Assembly (NCBI GenBank): GCA_963575745.1
Contig: CAUYUJ010018541.1
Location: 47,501 to 111,500 of the forward strand
Origin: Prorocentrum cordatum
Lineage: Eukaryota > Sar > Dinophyceae > Prorocentrales > Prorocentraceae
Length of the DNA: 64,000 nt
Direction of reading: 5' to 3'
Below are positions 10,584 to 21,499 of the stretch, one piece after another. Under the pieces are notes generated by a model. It had not been told where the DNA came from. It ran no database searches and worked only from the letters and a program-made list of their open reading frames with translations. Both the position numbers and the translations under genes were made by a program. How positions within the stretch are numbered: the first letter of the stretch is position 1; each line of letters begins with the position of its first letter.

Positions 10584-10734
10584 AACGCTAAGCTGCAATC
10601 GCGCCCATCCCGCATGCGCTAAAACTGTGTACTCAACTATCTTGCCAGAAACTGTATTCGGCTGCTCAAAGACTGGGGGCGTCCCCCAGGACCAGCTCGC
10701 TTCGTCCTGAGTCGTTCGCTAACGGCCAGGGGCC

Positions 10735-10818
10735 CCAAGACCGTGCGGTGACGGACCGCGCGGTGACCTTGAACCCCAGGAGACCTCACCGCGCGGTCGG
10801 TCGCCGCACGGCCCTTGG
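10735..10818. repeat. 84-bp near-perfect hairpin
   Basis: The arms run inward from CCAAG (10,735) and outward to CTTGG (10,818). They pair over about 37 bases with a few mismatches. The inner 13-base arms GACCGCGCGGTGA (10,754-10,766) and TCACCGCGCGGTC (10,786-10,798) are perfect. The core word CCGxGCGGTGA occurs twice in each orientation, so alternative pairings are possible. Confidence 0.8.
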
Positions 10819-10847
10819 ACGTCGGAAACCACGACCCGAGTCCCAGA

Positions 10848-10910
10848 GCCGTGCGGTGATCCCGAATCCCCACTGACGAACCAGGCGGTGTGGTCACCAC
10901 ACCGTTTGGG
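10848..10910. repeat. Second palindromic segment beside the hairpin
   Basis: CCGTGCGGTGAT at 10,850 repeats the hairpin word. CGGTGTGGTCACCACACCG (about 10,886-10,904) has perfect 9-base arms around one base. A flanking direct repeat (TCxTCCTGAGTCGTT at about 10,706 and 10,928) brackets the whole palindromic segment. Confidence 0.65.
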
Positions 10911-11125
10911 GGCACCCGCAAGTCTTCATCCTGAGTCGTTTGTTGGCATGCCCCAGGGGGCCAGCCCGTGGCTGGCCCGAAGGGCTGGGCAAGAAGTGCC
11001 ACGGCGGGCAAGACGGCGGGGAGTCGACTCTTGCATGGCCGAAGGCCCCTCCACGGTCCTGTTTCCGGCGGCGGCACCGCTTCTCACGGGGTTGCATGTG
11101 TTGTTGTGAAGGACTGTGCACAAAT

Positions 11126-12357
11126 AATCGAATGTGTATGTATATGTCTTATGTGTGTATGTGAGTATACATGTTTGCTTGTATGTACGTTTGTGTAAGT
11201 TTGCATGACTTGTTGCATGTGTGTATGTATGTGCGTAGGTACATGTATGTGTGTATACGTGTACGCATGTATGTATGTATGCATGCATGCATGCATGCAT
11301 GCATGCATGCACGCATGTGCATACATGTTTTTATAGACATGTATGAAGATTACATGTATGTGTGTATGCATGTATGTGTGCATGCCAACATGCATGTGCG
11401 TATGGATGTATGTATGTGTGCATGTATACATGCATGTACGCATGTGTTTATATGTATTCACATACATGTATGAAGATGTGCATATATGTGTGTATGTGTA
11501 GGTGTGCAGGCATGTATGTGTGCATGCCAACATGCATGTGTGTATGTATGTGTGTATGGTTGTACGTATGTACTATGTGTGTATGTATGTGTACGTATGT
11601 ATGTATATATGTATGTGTGTGCGTATGCGTGTGTATGTGTGTGCATGCTTGTGAGTACAGATGTGTGGACGTGTGTATGTGTGTGTGCATGCATGCATGT
11701 ATGATGTGTGGATGTGTCTACGTATGTGTATGTATGTACGTCTGTATTATGTATGTGTGTACGTATGTGTGTATGTGTGTACATATGTATGTACGCATGC
11801 GTGTGTATGTGTATGCATGCTTGTGAGTATATGTGTGGGCGTGTGTATGTATGTGTGTATGCATGCATGCATGTATTATGTGTGGATGTGTGTATGTATG
11901 TATGTGTATGTATGTGCATACGTATGTATGTACGTGTGTGCGTATGTACGTGTGTATGCATGCATGTATGCATGCATGTGTGTATGGATATATGGATGGA
12001 CGTGTGTGTGCGTGTATGCATGTATGCGTGTGTGTTTGTATGTGTGTGCCTATGTGTTTATGTGTGGATGTGTGTATGCATGTATGCATGTATGTATGTA
12101 TGTGCGTATGCATGTATGTATGTTTGCATGAATATATGATTGTGTGCATGCTCGTATATGTATGTATGTGTATGCATGTGTGGATGAGTGCACGCATACA
12201 TGTATCAAAGCGTGTCGATTGTGTATATATGTATACGGACGCATGCATAGTGTGTAGATGTGTATGCATGTATGCATGTGCGTATGTAAGTATGTATGTT
12301 TGTAGGCGTGAATGTATGTGTGTATGCATGTATGCATGTAAGTATATATGTATACAC
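11126..12357. repeat. TATG/CATG tetranucleotide-type tract, ~1.2 kb
   Basis: A long imperfect array of GTATG, GTGTG and GCATGCATG words; 11,281-11,311 is a pure self-complementary GCAT run. Both strands are open for more than 100 codons (Cys/Val/Met repeats on one strand, His/Thr/Ile on the other), which is a repeat artefact. Confidence 0.95.
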
Positions 12358-12807
12358 GCGTATGCGGGTGCGCGTGCGCGAGCCAAGACCGGGGAGGGAA
12401 GCTGTATCTTGCGAGGGAACCCGTGCCTCCGGCCTGGCGGCGCGCGCTCGGCGCGGTCCCGATGCTGGGCGTTGCGCCGTCCTCCCGTCAGGGAGGGGCA
12501 GCTTCGGGTTCCCCAGGTGGTGTTCCTGGGGGTGCCAGTGCCCGTCGCAAATCGGCCATGTGTGATCCCCCGCCTCCCTGGGGGGCGTCCCGGACTGGGG
12601 GCCCGGGCCGCAGCCGAGACCACCGAGGGAGGCGCCCGAGAGGCGCCGCCGAGCGCGACCCACGGGCCGCCCAGGTGCGTGCAGAGGCAGTCGCGCAACT
12701 TCCCAGAACAAGGGGGATTGCTTCGGGTTCCGTGTTCGAGGCGTCCTCGGTGGCGAGCGGAGGGAGGAAGTGAGGAGGAGAAGGCCCTCTCAGAAGGCGA
12801 GGAGACT
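12358..12807. other. GC-rich single-copy stretch, no recognised gene
   Basis: All frames are Arg/Pro/Gly/Ala-rich and overlap on both strands. I see no domain and no repeat shared with other parts of the window. Confidence 0.4.
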
Positions 12808-12950
12808 TCTCAGAAGAGCCCTCGCGCCTTCTGAGAAGTTCTTGCGTTTTCGGGGTAGGCATAGAATTTTTGTTCAGAAAGCCGGGGGACTTCCGAGCCT
12901 TCTGAGCAGGGCCGCCCCTTCTCTTTTTCCCCCAGCCTCGCCGCCGACTT
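12808..12950 (+). repeat. Interspersed repeat family C, copy 1
   Basis: CTCAGAAGAGCCCTCGCGCC, then CAGAAAGCCGGGGGACTTCC, then GAGCCTTCTGAGCAGGGCCG match 19,216-19,362 in order and orientation. The word CTTCTGAGAAG at 12,828-12,838 is a perfect small palindrome. Confidence 0.8.
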
Positions 12951-13741
12951 TTGCACCTTTTCGTCGGCTCTCCGCGGTTTTATCGCCTCGGGATGCACTC
13001 CACCAGCTGCGCCTCGCCAAGGGCGTTTCGGGGGTGCCCGGATCGTTTCGAACGGCCGCTGGAGGCCGGACTAATGGCGCGTTGGTACCCAGAATCGTCC
13101 CAGGCTTCCAAACGTCACCAGAGAACGACCAATTCAGTATCCCTCCGCCCATTGAAAGGATCGGCGGCTACTCAGTGCTGTCGAAAGCATCAAGACAAGC
13201 GTTCCAGACCAAGACGCAGCCCCGAGGCGGGACTGGGCAGCGGAGGTGCCAGCAGTGTTCTACCGGATGAAGCAGATGCCTGGATGTGACAGGCCAGAGG
13301 CACGCAACCCCGCTCGGTTGGCTGAAAGTTCAGGGTTGGATTAGTTGGGATCGGGCAGGTGACTTATATGTTTGTGGGGTGCTTGGCGGATTTCGACGCG
13401 GAAGGTTCCAGCTTTGGAGGTAATTCCATCAGTTGGGGGCATCCCAAATGACGGCCAGCCAAGGACTAAGCTTGGAATTGGAGGGGATAGTAGGTTCAGG
13501 TGCATCCCAGGATTTACCCCAAAGGTACCAGGGAGATGTTTGAATTCAGAGGCAAGCTCTGGGAAGCACGTCGGGCCTCGCACCCCAGACGCAATGCACC
13601 TGGCGCTGAGATCAACCAGAGGCTCGGGACTTGGACAATCGCGCGCTTGGATCTCGTCGAAGGTTGCTGGAATCTGGAACCACTGAACTCAGGCTCTGAG
13701 TAACTTCGGCGACCACCTTGGCTTGTCCACCCGCCCCCCTG
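12951..13741. other. Single-copy stretch, no recognised gene
   Basis: Frames of 80-166 codons exist on both strands without any motif I know. Composition is mixed and no repeat is visible. Confidence 0.4.
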
Positions 13742-13832
13742 ACTCTCTCTCTCTCTCTCGCTCTCTCTCTTTCTCTCTCTATCTCTCTCTCTCTCTCTCT
13801 TTCTCTCGCTCTCTCTCTCTCTCTCTCTCTCC
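13742..13832. repeat. (CT)n microsatellite
   Basis: A CT run with occasional TTT and CG interruptions. Confidence 0.97.
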
Positions 13833-14329
13833 TTGTTTTCGGCCTCTCCAAGTGCTCCAGACCCCAGCCATGGCCAAGGAGCGGGCCTACCCAGGCTGAA
13901 TCTAGCCCGTCGAGACATGTACGGCCGACGCATAGCGTAATCACAGGCTGCTCACCGTCAGATTCGTCATAGCGTCTCGTCAGCCATTTAGAGATCGGAC
14001 CAATCTGATTGTGTATTTACTCATTGCTACCGTGCCGCTGGCACTGACAAGGCCAGCACAGAAAGTGCATTTCGTAGGTAGGTTTCCTTCGGGGTTACTT
14101 CATCGTCTTACTCCTCAGCATCTGCCTCAGCCGCACTGCTGGTGATCCTCAGTACGTCCCGCGTTTCGCGCTCCCGTGCTGCTTTCGCGCATCGGTAAAC
14201 GTCTTCCAGCGCGATGTTGCTCAACATCGGGATCCTTGCTTCCGTCGAGAGGCCTCCGTCGAGACACGTCTGGGGGTGCCCAGGCGGCCGAAGGCAGGTC
14301 AGCCTGGCCCATTGGAGGCCGCGTAATGA

Positions 14330-14676
14330 TGGGGGGCACGATACAGGGGGGGGGGGGGGCCAGCGAGGGCTGCCGAAGAAAAGGCCCTTCGGGGATCCTA
14401 TAAGGGGCCTTTCGGGCCCCAGAGGGGGCCTTCCGGGCCCAGAAGGGGGGGGCATCTTTCGTCCCACTAATGTGCGCCCCAGCCCAGGAGCAAGGCTGGA
14501 AGAAGCACCCCGATCCCCCCAAGGAGCCAGTCTCGGGGGCGTTAGTACAGACCGCCTTTGGACAGGTCGTCCTGCCCTGCTCGATCCCTCCCCTCGTTGC
14601 GCTCACAGGGGGGGGGTCGCCCCCAGACCCCCCTCGGGGCGCTCACCGGGGGGGTTCGCCCCCGGACCCCCTCGAG
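14330..14676. repeat. G-run region with a two-unit ~38-bp repeat
   Basis: G runs at 14,345-14,358 and 14,442-14,449 flank GGGCC-rich palindromic words (TTTCGGGCCCCAGA). From 14,598 to 14,676 a unit GCGCTCAC(A/C)GGGGGGG ... CGCCCCC(A/G)GACCCCC appears twice in tandem. Confidence 0.6.
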
Positions 14677-14855
14677 TCATGGAAAAATCACGACGGGCGG
14701 TGTTTCGCTATTTTCAGCCTTTGGGGGCTTTTACTGGGCCTCGGGACCGTCAACGCACGATTCGGGAGGAAAAAACAGGTCCTGGGGGATGGCTCGAGAC
14801 CTCTTTGGGGGGCCGACGTCATGAGGGAATCACGACGTCGGGGGTCTGGGCCTGC
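14677..14855 (+). repeat. Interspersed repeat family D, copy 1
   Basis: This copy reads AAAATCACGACGGG, then GCTATTTTCAGCC, TGGGCCTCGGGACCGTCAAC and GACGTCGGGGGTCTGG at the end. Related copies are at 16,672-16,818 (inverted), 41,952-42,142 and 42,150-42,312. The translated core PLGAFTGPRDRQRT resembles the translations of the other copies. Confidence 0.8.
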
Positions 14856-15039
14856 AGGGAAGGGTGGGGGGGTGCTTCTAACGGGAGCTACTCCGCTACC
14901 CGGGGGGGAGAACGGAGGGAGGGCGGAGCAGTAAGAGGGGAGGTGTTGTTAGGCGAGCGGAGGAGGGCGCTGACGAAGCGTAGGCCTGGATCCGCGCCTC
15001 GGGGATATTGGCGTAAGGGGATCCTGCCTCCTCATTCCC

Positions 15040-15142
15040 CCTCCTCCTCCTACTCCTCCTCCTCATCCTCATCCTCATCCTCATCCTCATCCTACTCCTC
15101 CTCCTCCTCCTCCTCCTCCTCCTCCTCCTCCTCCTCCTCCTC
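15040..15142. repeat. (TCC)n/(TCA)n microsatellite
   Basis: TCC repeats with a TCATCC section at 15,063-15,092. Confidence 0.95.
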
Positions 15143-15659
15143 GCGCCCCGTCGCCGGATTTGGCGGCGCTCTTGCTGCGTGGGCGCATGGGCTTGGGAAT
15201 CCTGGCAGTCCAGCTTTGGCGTTTCGCCTGGCACCGCTCGGGCGTGTGTATTTTTTCTCAGCGAGGACCTTCGAGGAGCATCCCCCACTACCGGGCCAAA
15301 ACAAACACGCACGAAACCGAAAAATGCACAGGGAACGGACGTCCGAGCGACGTCGAGTTCGCCGTGGCGCGTGCCGCCTCTGGCCACAGATTGCCCACCC
15401 ACGCTGAAGCCTCGGCAATGCACGGAGGCGAGACGTGCGTGGCACTCGGGCCATCCGCTGTCCGCGCCCCTCTCCCTCTCCCCCCCCTCTCGACAGGGCG
15501 CCAGCGTCCTGATTCCGAGGGCTGCCTTCCCCGCTCAGCAGCTCCGGCGCCCACGCTCCAGCTATCCGCGGCTCGGCGATCCACGTCGGCGCGCGCCCGC
15601 GGAGAGAGGGGAGGGGCGCAGCGGGGCGCGGCACGGAGGGGCGAGGCGAGGGCGAGGCC

Positions 15660-15902
15660 CCCACGCTGGCCGCAGCCACCGCAGCCACAGCTGCCCCCCG
15701 GTCCTCTCGACTGGACGCAAGAGTGGCCCTTCGCTGGAGTGACCTTCTGGTGCGGGCCCACCGGCACCGAGCGCGGTCCACTGCCCGCAACGCGTGCCGA
15801 CTCGCAGACGTCCGAAATTTTCACGCGTTCGCGCGGCTGCAATGGATCGTGGATAAGGCGCGGCAGATCGAGGCCATCTGCGAGCAGTTGCCTTGCGAGT
15901 AG
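15660..15902 (+). CDS. Possible exon or gene remnant, unassigned
   Basis: In the phase of 15,714 the frame is open from at least 15,660 to a TAG at 15,900-15,902. It reads DARVALRWSDLLVRAHRHRA, then NACRLADVRNFHAFARLQWI, then VDKARQIEAICEQLPCE. Unlike nearby frames it has balanced composition and predicted amphipathic helices. There is no ATG near its beginning, so it would be an exon or a remnant. Overlapping frames on the same and opposite strands are Arg/Pro/Gly-rich. I do not recognise the family. Confidence 0.2.
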   Translation, partial: PTLAAATAATAAPRSSRLDARVALRWSDLLVRAHRHRARSTARNACRLADVRNFHAFARLQWIVDKARQIEAICEQLPCE

Positions 15903-16429
15903 TGGAGCGCGCTTGCCTACCTCGGGGGCCCCCGATCGCCGCACGCGGTGCGGTGGCAGCGGCCTGCGCGCCTGCTGCGTTTGGCCCTCCCCCGCGGCGC
16001 CCGACACGCCGCGCACCAGAGGCCACTCCTGCCCAGGGCAACTCCTGCGTGCAGCCTTTGGTGTGCCAACCTACCTTAGCCTTGACCGCGAGAAAGAATT
16101 TCGAGCACCAAGAAAGTACCGAAACTCCATGGCTTTCACGTGCCGGGCCGTGGGAGGAGACACTCGTCCGACACTGTTTCGACACCGTGTCGACACTTTT
16201 CCGACGCTCGAAATGATTTATGGGATGTGGTCCTTAAGTACGACGGGATCAACATAAGTGTAGCCGATCCTCGTCGCGGCCGCCTGCCCCCCGGTCCTGG
16301 CTCCAAGCCGAGGGGATGTCTGCAGAGCCCCCTCGGGACACCGCGGGCGCTCGGGAGCGCGCGCGGGAAGGCAGAAGCCTCGAGTGCCCTGGCGCCGCAG
16401 TGTTTTGCACGGCGGGCGACTTTCGGGGG
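15903..16429. other. GC-rich single-copy stretch, no recognised gene
   Basis: A cluster of TTTCGACAC/GTGTCGACAC words at 16,160-16,205 forms a small inverted repeat (CGACACCGTGTCG). Nothing else is recognisable. Confidence 0.4.
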
Positions 16430-16625
16430 CGGCAAACAGGGGGGTGATGACTAGGGGGGGATATCATGGCGTGGGCCATGGTATTTCCGCAGATTTCATG
16501 GCGCCTCGTCTTACTTCATTACGTCCCTGCTCCCCCCCCCCTCCCTGGGCCGCGCACATGCCGCTGGCCATGATTTGCGCACCCCCCTCTTTGACGCCCC
16601 CCGCTTGGCCGCCCCCGAGACTTGC
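16430..16625 (+). repeat. Interspersed repeat family E, copy 1
   Basis: GGGGGGTGATGACTAGGGGG, ATTTCATGGCGCCTC, CTGGGCCGCGCACATGCCGC and CATGATTTGCGC appear in the same order at 33,484-33,672. The 5' part also occurs at 42,750-42,792. Confidence 0.85.
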
Positions 16626-16671
16626 TTTGCACCGTCTCGGACCCCAGAGCGACCCTCACGGATTGATCCAG

Positions 16672-16818
16672 CTCAAGGGACCAGACATCCGACGTCGTGC
16701 TTTTTAGTTCATACGCAGCCCCCAGAAGTCCCTGGCTTTTAGTTTTCTGACGGTCCTTGGGCCCAGTGAGGGCCCCCCGGGAGCCGAAAATAGCAAGAAG
16801 TTTTCCGTCGGGCTTTTG
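16672..16818 (-). repeat. Interspersed repeat family D, copy 2 (inverted)
   Basis: Read on the minus strand it gives CCCGACGGAAAA, CTTGCTATTTTCGG, CACTGGGCCCAAGGACCGTC and CACGACGTCGGATGTCTGG, matching 14,677-14,855. The minus translation includes SRGALTGPKDRQKT, which aligns with the other copies. Confidence 0.75.
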
Positions 16819-16929
16819 TTCACAACGCGAGCATGTTTGGGGGTGCCGCAGTGAGATAGGGGTCCAGGGCTCCGGTTGCAATTCATTGGCTGACACCGCA
16901 CCGCCGACCTTGGGGCGGCAGTAAGAGTG

Positions 16930-17595
16930 AAAAACGGAGTTTGCGGAACGCGCGGGATTTCTGGGGAATCTTGGGGTTTCAGCTTCTTGGGATGTCGGGG
17001 GCGGTTGGCGGATCGCGCCTCTGCTCTTGGGCTTCTCTGGGCTCTCGTGGCAGCACTTTTGAGGCCTCTTGGGAGCCGTGTTGAGCCTCTAGGGGCCTCT
17101 TTTGGGCCTCTCGGGGGCCTCGTGGGACTCGTGGCCTCCTCAGGTTTTTCCGGGGCCGAGTGCTCGAAATGTCCATTCGGGGTCCCCTCCTCTTGGGGCC
17201 GTCCTGGGGCCCTCCTTGGCCGTTTTGGACGCTTCTGGGGTCTTCTTGGACCTTCTTGGAGCCCTCTTGGGGGCCTCTTGGGCTATCTTGGGTCGATCTT
17301 GAACGCTTCTTGGGCCGTTGTGGGCCTCGTGTGAGCCCAAGGGGCGAATGTGCTAAAAATATACGTTTCCCCTAGGGAGTGGAACGATTTTTGCTTTGGA
17401 GGGCCTCTTGGGACGACTATTGGTGGCTTCTTGGGGCGTCTTGGGGGACTCTGGGGCCTGGAGGCAATCTTGGGCGTCTTGGAGCGATCTTTCGGCGACT
17501 CGTAGCCCTCTTGGACCGTCCGGGCGGCCTTTCGGGGCCTCTTGACCCTTTTTGGGGCCCCCTGAGGCTCCAAGGGTGCGGCCAGCACTTTTGCT
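16930..17595 (+). repeat. Family F minisatellite, TTGGGGCC orientation
   Basis: An irregular array of CTTGGGGCCTCTTGG-type words, roughly 12-30 bp apart. This is the reverse complement of the CCCAAGACGGCCC arrays at 20.7-23.7 kb. An AT-richer island at 17,345-17,400 (CTAAAAATATACG) breaks the array. Confidence 0.85.
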
Positions 17596-18683
17596 CCCCA
17601 GCCCCCCCACCCCCCCCTCCAAACCGGCTGGACCGGGCTCCCGGGGGAGGGGGTTGGGGAGGGGAAGCATCTCACACGCCGTGACTCCAAGAGGTCGGCT
17701 GATTTTTCGATCCGCCTTACGGTTAGAAATTTTGTCTTCGCGTGTCGTTCCGTCGGTTTTGGCCCACCACACCTTGTCACGACACGCTATCCACTTGCCG
17801 GACCCCGAGTGACAACGATCCGAGCCTTTCCCAGCCTCCCGCACCGCGGAGCGGAGTGACATTCATTCCGCTCGAGAGGTATAGCGTGCCGCCAGGGCCG
17901 CCGCGGCGACACGCTAAGCAAAAGTTCCTGACCGGATGCATTTTTCCGCGATGCGGTAGTAGCGTCTTTGGCGCTTGTGCTTGGTCCCCCCGCGGCCCCC
18001 AAAGAGCCTCGGGGGTGGACAGACCTCCTACCCTGGCATGTCGACTAGTGAATTGTCCGTTTTCGGTTCGCGAGAGGGCGCCGCGGCCGTCATTTTCCAG
18101 GCTTGCGCCCGCCAGGTTCGGGCCCGAGGTCGTTTCCACTAAACCACGTTTTACTAAAGGGAGGTCTGTCCATCCCCGAAAGCCGCGCACCACGGGTCAC
18201 CTCTGCCCGGGGTCGTTCCCGCAGGTAGCGGAGGGAGGCAGCTCCAGGGCTGGCCCGCCCGCCCGCCCGCGCGGGCGCAGCAGCCTCCGCCCGGGCGCGG
18301 GCAACCTGTGGAGGAGCGGCCCCCGGAAGGACAATCGGCACTCGGAGGCGACGAGCGACGTGCAGTGCAGACCGTTTGCTCCGCATCCCCCCCAACGCGC
18401 TTTTTGCGTCGCAGCGCGGCGGAGGCAGTCCGCACGCGCGCTCGGGCCAGCCGGGAGACGGCAGCGCCAGTCGTCGTCCGACGGCAGGAGCGGGGAAGCG
18501 GGCAGGAGGGGCCGGCCGCAAGGGGGGCAGGGAGGGAGAGCGCCCGCGCGGCGGGCGGGGGGCCGTTGCGCGGAGCGGCCCGAGGCGGCCAGCCGGTGCG
18601 CCCACGTCCCGGAACCTCCGACGTCGTGGTGGGTTTGCTCCCTCCCCCCCGAGGTGCGGAGCCCTGCCCCGGAGGCGGCTTGT
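17596..18683. other. GC-rich single-copy stretch with unassigned frames
   Basis: The longest plus frame is 17,742-18,872 (376 codons). It is Arg/Pro/Gly/Ser-rich, has no domain, and runs into interspersed repeat G at its 3' end, which argues against a real gene. Minus frames of up to 236 codons overlap it. Confidence 0.4.
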
Positions 18684-18875
18684 TTCCTCAGGAGGGGAAA
18701 AAACACACAGACACAAGGAATCGTCGACTCCCAGGAAAAGATTGGAATATGGGAAGTGGGAGGGGGGGGAAGACGAAACCCAGAAAATATTAGAAAACAT
18801 GGGGAATCCTGTGATTTGTGTGTGTGTTTATTTGTGTTTCCATGGGCCCCTTCATTTCATCCTGGGTCGTGATGC
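18684..18875 (+). mobile_element. Interspersed repeat family G, copy 1
   Basis: TCAGGAGGGG, AACACACAGACACAAGGAAT, CCCAGGAAAAGATTGGAATA, TGGGAAGTGGGAGGGGGGGA, AACATGGGGAATCCTG and a terminal GTGTGTGTTTATTTGTGTTT match 58,337-58,525 through the whole ~190 bp. The ends are loosely inverted (ACACACAGACACA against TGTGTGTGTTTATTTGTGT), so this may be a fold-back or MITE-type element. No coding capacity is visible. Confidence 0.8.
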
Positions 18876-19215
18876 TGGCGGCCCCAGGGCCTTGGCGAGG
18901 GCGCGAGGCCCGTCGTCGTGCCTCCTTTCCACCACGAGGGGACGTCGGGGCCGCTCGCTGCTCGGCGGCGAGCGAGGGGCGGGGGGGAGGTGCGAGAGGG
19001 AGGAGGCCTGCGGAGGAGGCGGCGGGGCTTCCAGGCCTCGGAACAAATTAGCGAACACTCATGCCGCATTCATCCGTCAACGCCTCCTCCTCCCCCCAAT
19101 GTTCAAAGTTGGCGGTGGGTCTGATGAGATGTACTTCGACCGCAGTGTCCCCCGCGCGTGCCAACATTGAGTTTGGGGGGGAGGGGGAGTGTTCAGTAAT
19201 TGTTTCCCTCTACCG
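18876..19215. other. Single-copy stretch, nothing recognised
   Basis: GC-rich with G-run pockets (18,976-18,990 and 19,175-19,188). No motif or repeat is visible. Confidence 0.4.
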
Positions 19216-19362
19216 TCTCAGAAGCCCTCGCGCCTTCCGAGAGGTCTCCTGCGCCGTCGGGGGAGGTTCCGAGACAACCTATCCAGAAGGCCGGGGGACG
19301 TCGGAGCCTTCTGAGAAGGCCCGCCCCCTCTAACTTCCCCCCCCGGAGTCGCCGCCGCCGAG
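19216..19362 (+). repeat. Interspersed repeat family C, copy 2
   Basis: TCTCAGAAGCCCTCGCGCCT, ATCCAGAAGGCCGGGGGACG and GGAGCCTTCTGAGAAGGCCC align with 12,808-12,950. Confidence 0.8.
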
Positions 19363-20597
19363 CTACATGCACGGCACACGGCATCCATGAGTTCGCCCGC
19401 GCAGGTGCGTTTCTTGTATTTTGAGGGCCACATGCACTGCAACCGCGTGGTGGAGCAGACCACTGGGCCCACGGACGCCGTCGGCGCCGCGCGCCCTGCG
19501 AGGGGGGGGGAGAGGGCTTTCTTCGTCTTCGGTTTCCTGGGGCGCTCATCGAGCACTGGGATCGCCAAGAGGGGGCTCAGGACGAGAAGCCGGCGGTCCC
19601 TTGGAAGGGGTCCAGGTCTCTGGGCAGCCTCGCTGTGAAAAAGCACGGAGTCGGATTTCTGGGGCCACGGTCCAGCAGCAGCAGCAGCGGCAGCAGCAGC
19701 ATGGGCTCTTGCGAACGCGCGTGAAGAGGGGCACCTGCGCAGGCACGCGCGCTTATCATCACGCGCTGAGCGCCGAACGTGGCTACGGACGCGTCCCGCC
19801 GTTGGCCCGACCGCCTGCTGGACCCAGTTCGGGGCAGGCCGAAAAGTGCACAGTGGAGGCCCATGCCAAGACACACCCTGCTTGCCTCCAGGGTGCCCTG
19901 GGTTCCTCGGGTTTCGGTGGTTCTGCCATGGAAAGCGTGACGCTCCCCCACCAAAAAATCAACGGACGTCCTGGGGTCTCAGGGGTAGGGTTTCCTGTGG
20001 CAGGTTTCTTGTGGACTGGCCTCCACTGCAATGACGTGGTCTGCAGGGCGTGGGCAGGCTCGGGCGGCAGCTCGACCCCGAGGACGGGGCCGGGGCACGC
20101 CGTGCCCGCGGGGGCCCGCGTCCGGTGGAGTGCGTGCTGGCACCCCAGGGAGTTGTCTGCGTTCGGCCCACCGGCAGCGATGGCCGAATGCTCTGCTGCT
20201 GCTGGTTGGTGGGCTTGCTTGCGCGGGGGCTGAGGTCAGAAAGTCCAGGGTTCGCCAGGGACTGCTTCCTTTCAAAGCAGCCGAAGCCTTCCGAAAAGCT
20301 TCGAGGAAGGCTTCCAAGAGGCTTTTCAGAGGGTTTCGGGAGGGTTTCGGAAGGGTTTTCGTCGGTTTGGGGGGAAACCAGTCCTTAGCGAACCCTGAGC
20401 TTTCTAAGGGGGATAGGACGGTTATGCGTGGATGCTAAGGTGGGTTGTGTTTGGCCGAGTCTATCTGGTAAGTGGGTTACAGGTATCATATAAATCTGGG
20501 AAGTGGACTGACGCAACCCTTGCGCCAATCTGAATGGTAACGCCGCGTGGTGGGATTCATCCCTGCCGGTGTCAGGGGCAGTCTGGCGCCTCGGCGC
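19363..20597. other. Single-copy stretch with unassigned frames
   Basis: Plus 19,421-20,233 (270 codons) and minus 19,218-19,874 (218 codons) overlap without any motif. A GCAGCAGCAGCGGCAGCAGC patch lies at 19,673-19,702. At 20,278-20,370 a short irregular repeat of the GGCTTCCGA/GGTTTCGG type is visible. Confidence 0.4.
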
Positions 20598-20672
20598 TCG
20601 AGAGACGGGGGCCAATGCAAACGTGGGTCAGCCAGAGCGCCGGATCTCGCAGGATCCGGCTCCAGAGGCGCC
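20598..20672 (+). repeat. Interspersed repeat family H, copy 1
   Basis: GACGGGGGCCAATGCAAACG and GGGTCAGCCAGAGCGCCGGA followed by CGCAGGATCC match 61,345-61,415 in the same orientation. Confidence 0.75.
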
Positions 20673-21315
20673 CCAAAGGGCCCAAAACGGTCCAAGATTG
20701 CCCCCAGACGGGCCCAAGAGGCCCAAAGATCCTCCCAAGACGGCCCCAAAGGCCCCCCAAAGGAGCCGAAAACGGTCCAAGAGGGCCCCCAGATGGTTAG
20801 ATGGCTTCCAGACGGTCCGAAAGAGCCTCGAGACGGCCGGCTCCAGAGTCCTTCAAGAGGGCCCCCGAGAGGACCTCAGGAGGCCAAAAACATTGATTCC
20901 TTGGGTTTTTGCATGTTTTTCGGGTTCCCCCCCTTTTCAGTCCCAGAAGGGCCCCAGACGGCCCAAGAGGCCCTAAAGATCGTCCCAAGACGGCCACAGT
21001 GACGCCCCAAAGGGGCCCATAATGGTCCAAGCGGGCCCCCAGACGGGCCCAAGACGACCCAAGAGGCCCCAACGATCGTCCCAAGACGGCCCCAGAGGCC
21101 ACCCAAAGGAGCCGAAAACGGTCCAAGAGGGCCCCCAGATGGCCCAAGAGGGCCCCCAGACGGCCCCAAGAGAGCCCCAAGAGGGCACCAATAGGCTCCC
21201 AAGCGGGCCCGAGAGGCTCCCAAGAGGGCCTGAGGACAGCCCAAAAAGGCCCCAAGACGGCTTAAGAGAGCCACAAGACGGCCCAAGGAGGATCCGAGAG
21301 AGGCCCAAGATGCTC
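20673..21315 (-). repeat. Family F minisatellite, CCCAAGACGGCC orientation, block 1
   Basis: The words GGCCCAAGAGGCCC, CCAAGACGGCCCCAGAGGC and AACGGTCCAAGAGGGCCCCC recur, with the phrase GATCGTCCCAAGACGGCC near 20,720 (variant), 20,975 and 21,070. An AT-rich island GGCCAAAAACATTGATTCC occurs at 20,882. The strand given is relative to the TTGGGGCC orientation. Confidence 0.85.
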
Positions 21316-21499
21316 CCAAGACACAGTACATATGTCGTCGTCATCATCATCAACAGAATCATCCTAGTCTTCATTCGTGTTTGTTTCGCGCTTTAGTGCC
21401 TTCCCAAGATACCAACACGCCCTAGTTCCCCCTGAAGAGGCCTCCTGCGGCTTCTAGATAGTCCTAGAGAGCGCCCAATATGCCACCAAGATGCCCCAA

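Noticed and set aside
17742-18872. 376-codon Arg/Pro/Ser-rich gene
   Set aside because: It runs into interspersed repeat G at the 3' end, has no motif, and its composition is explained by high GC.
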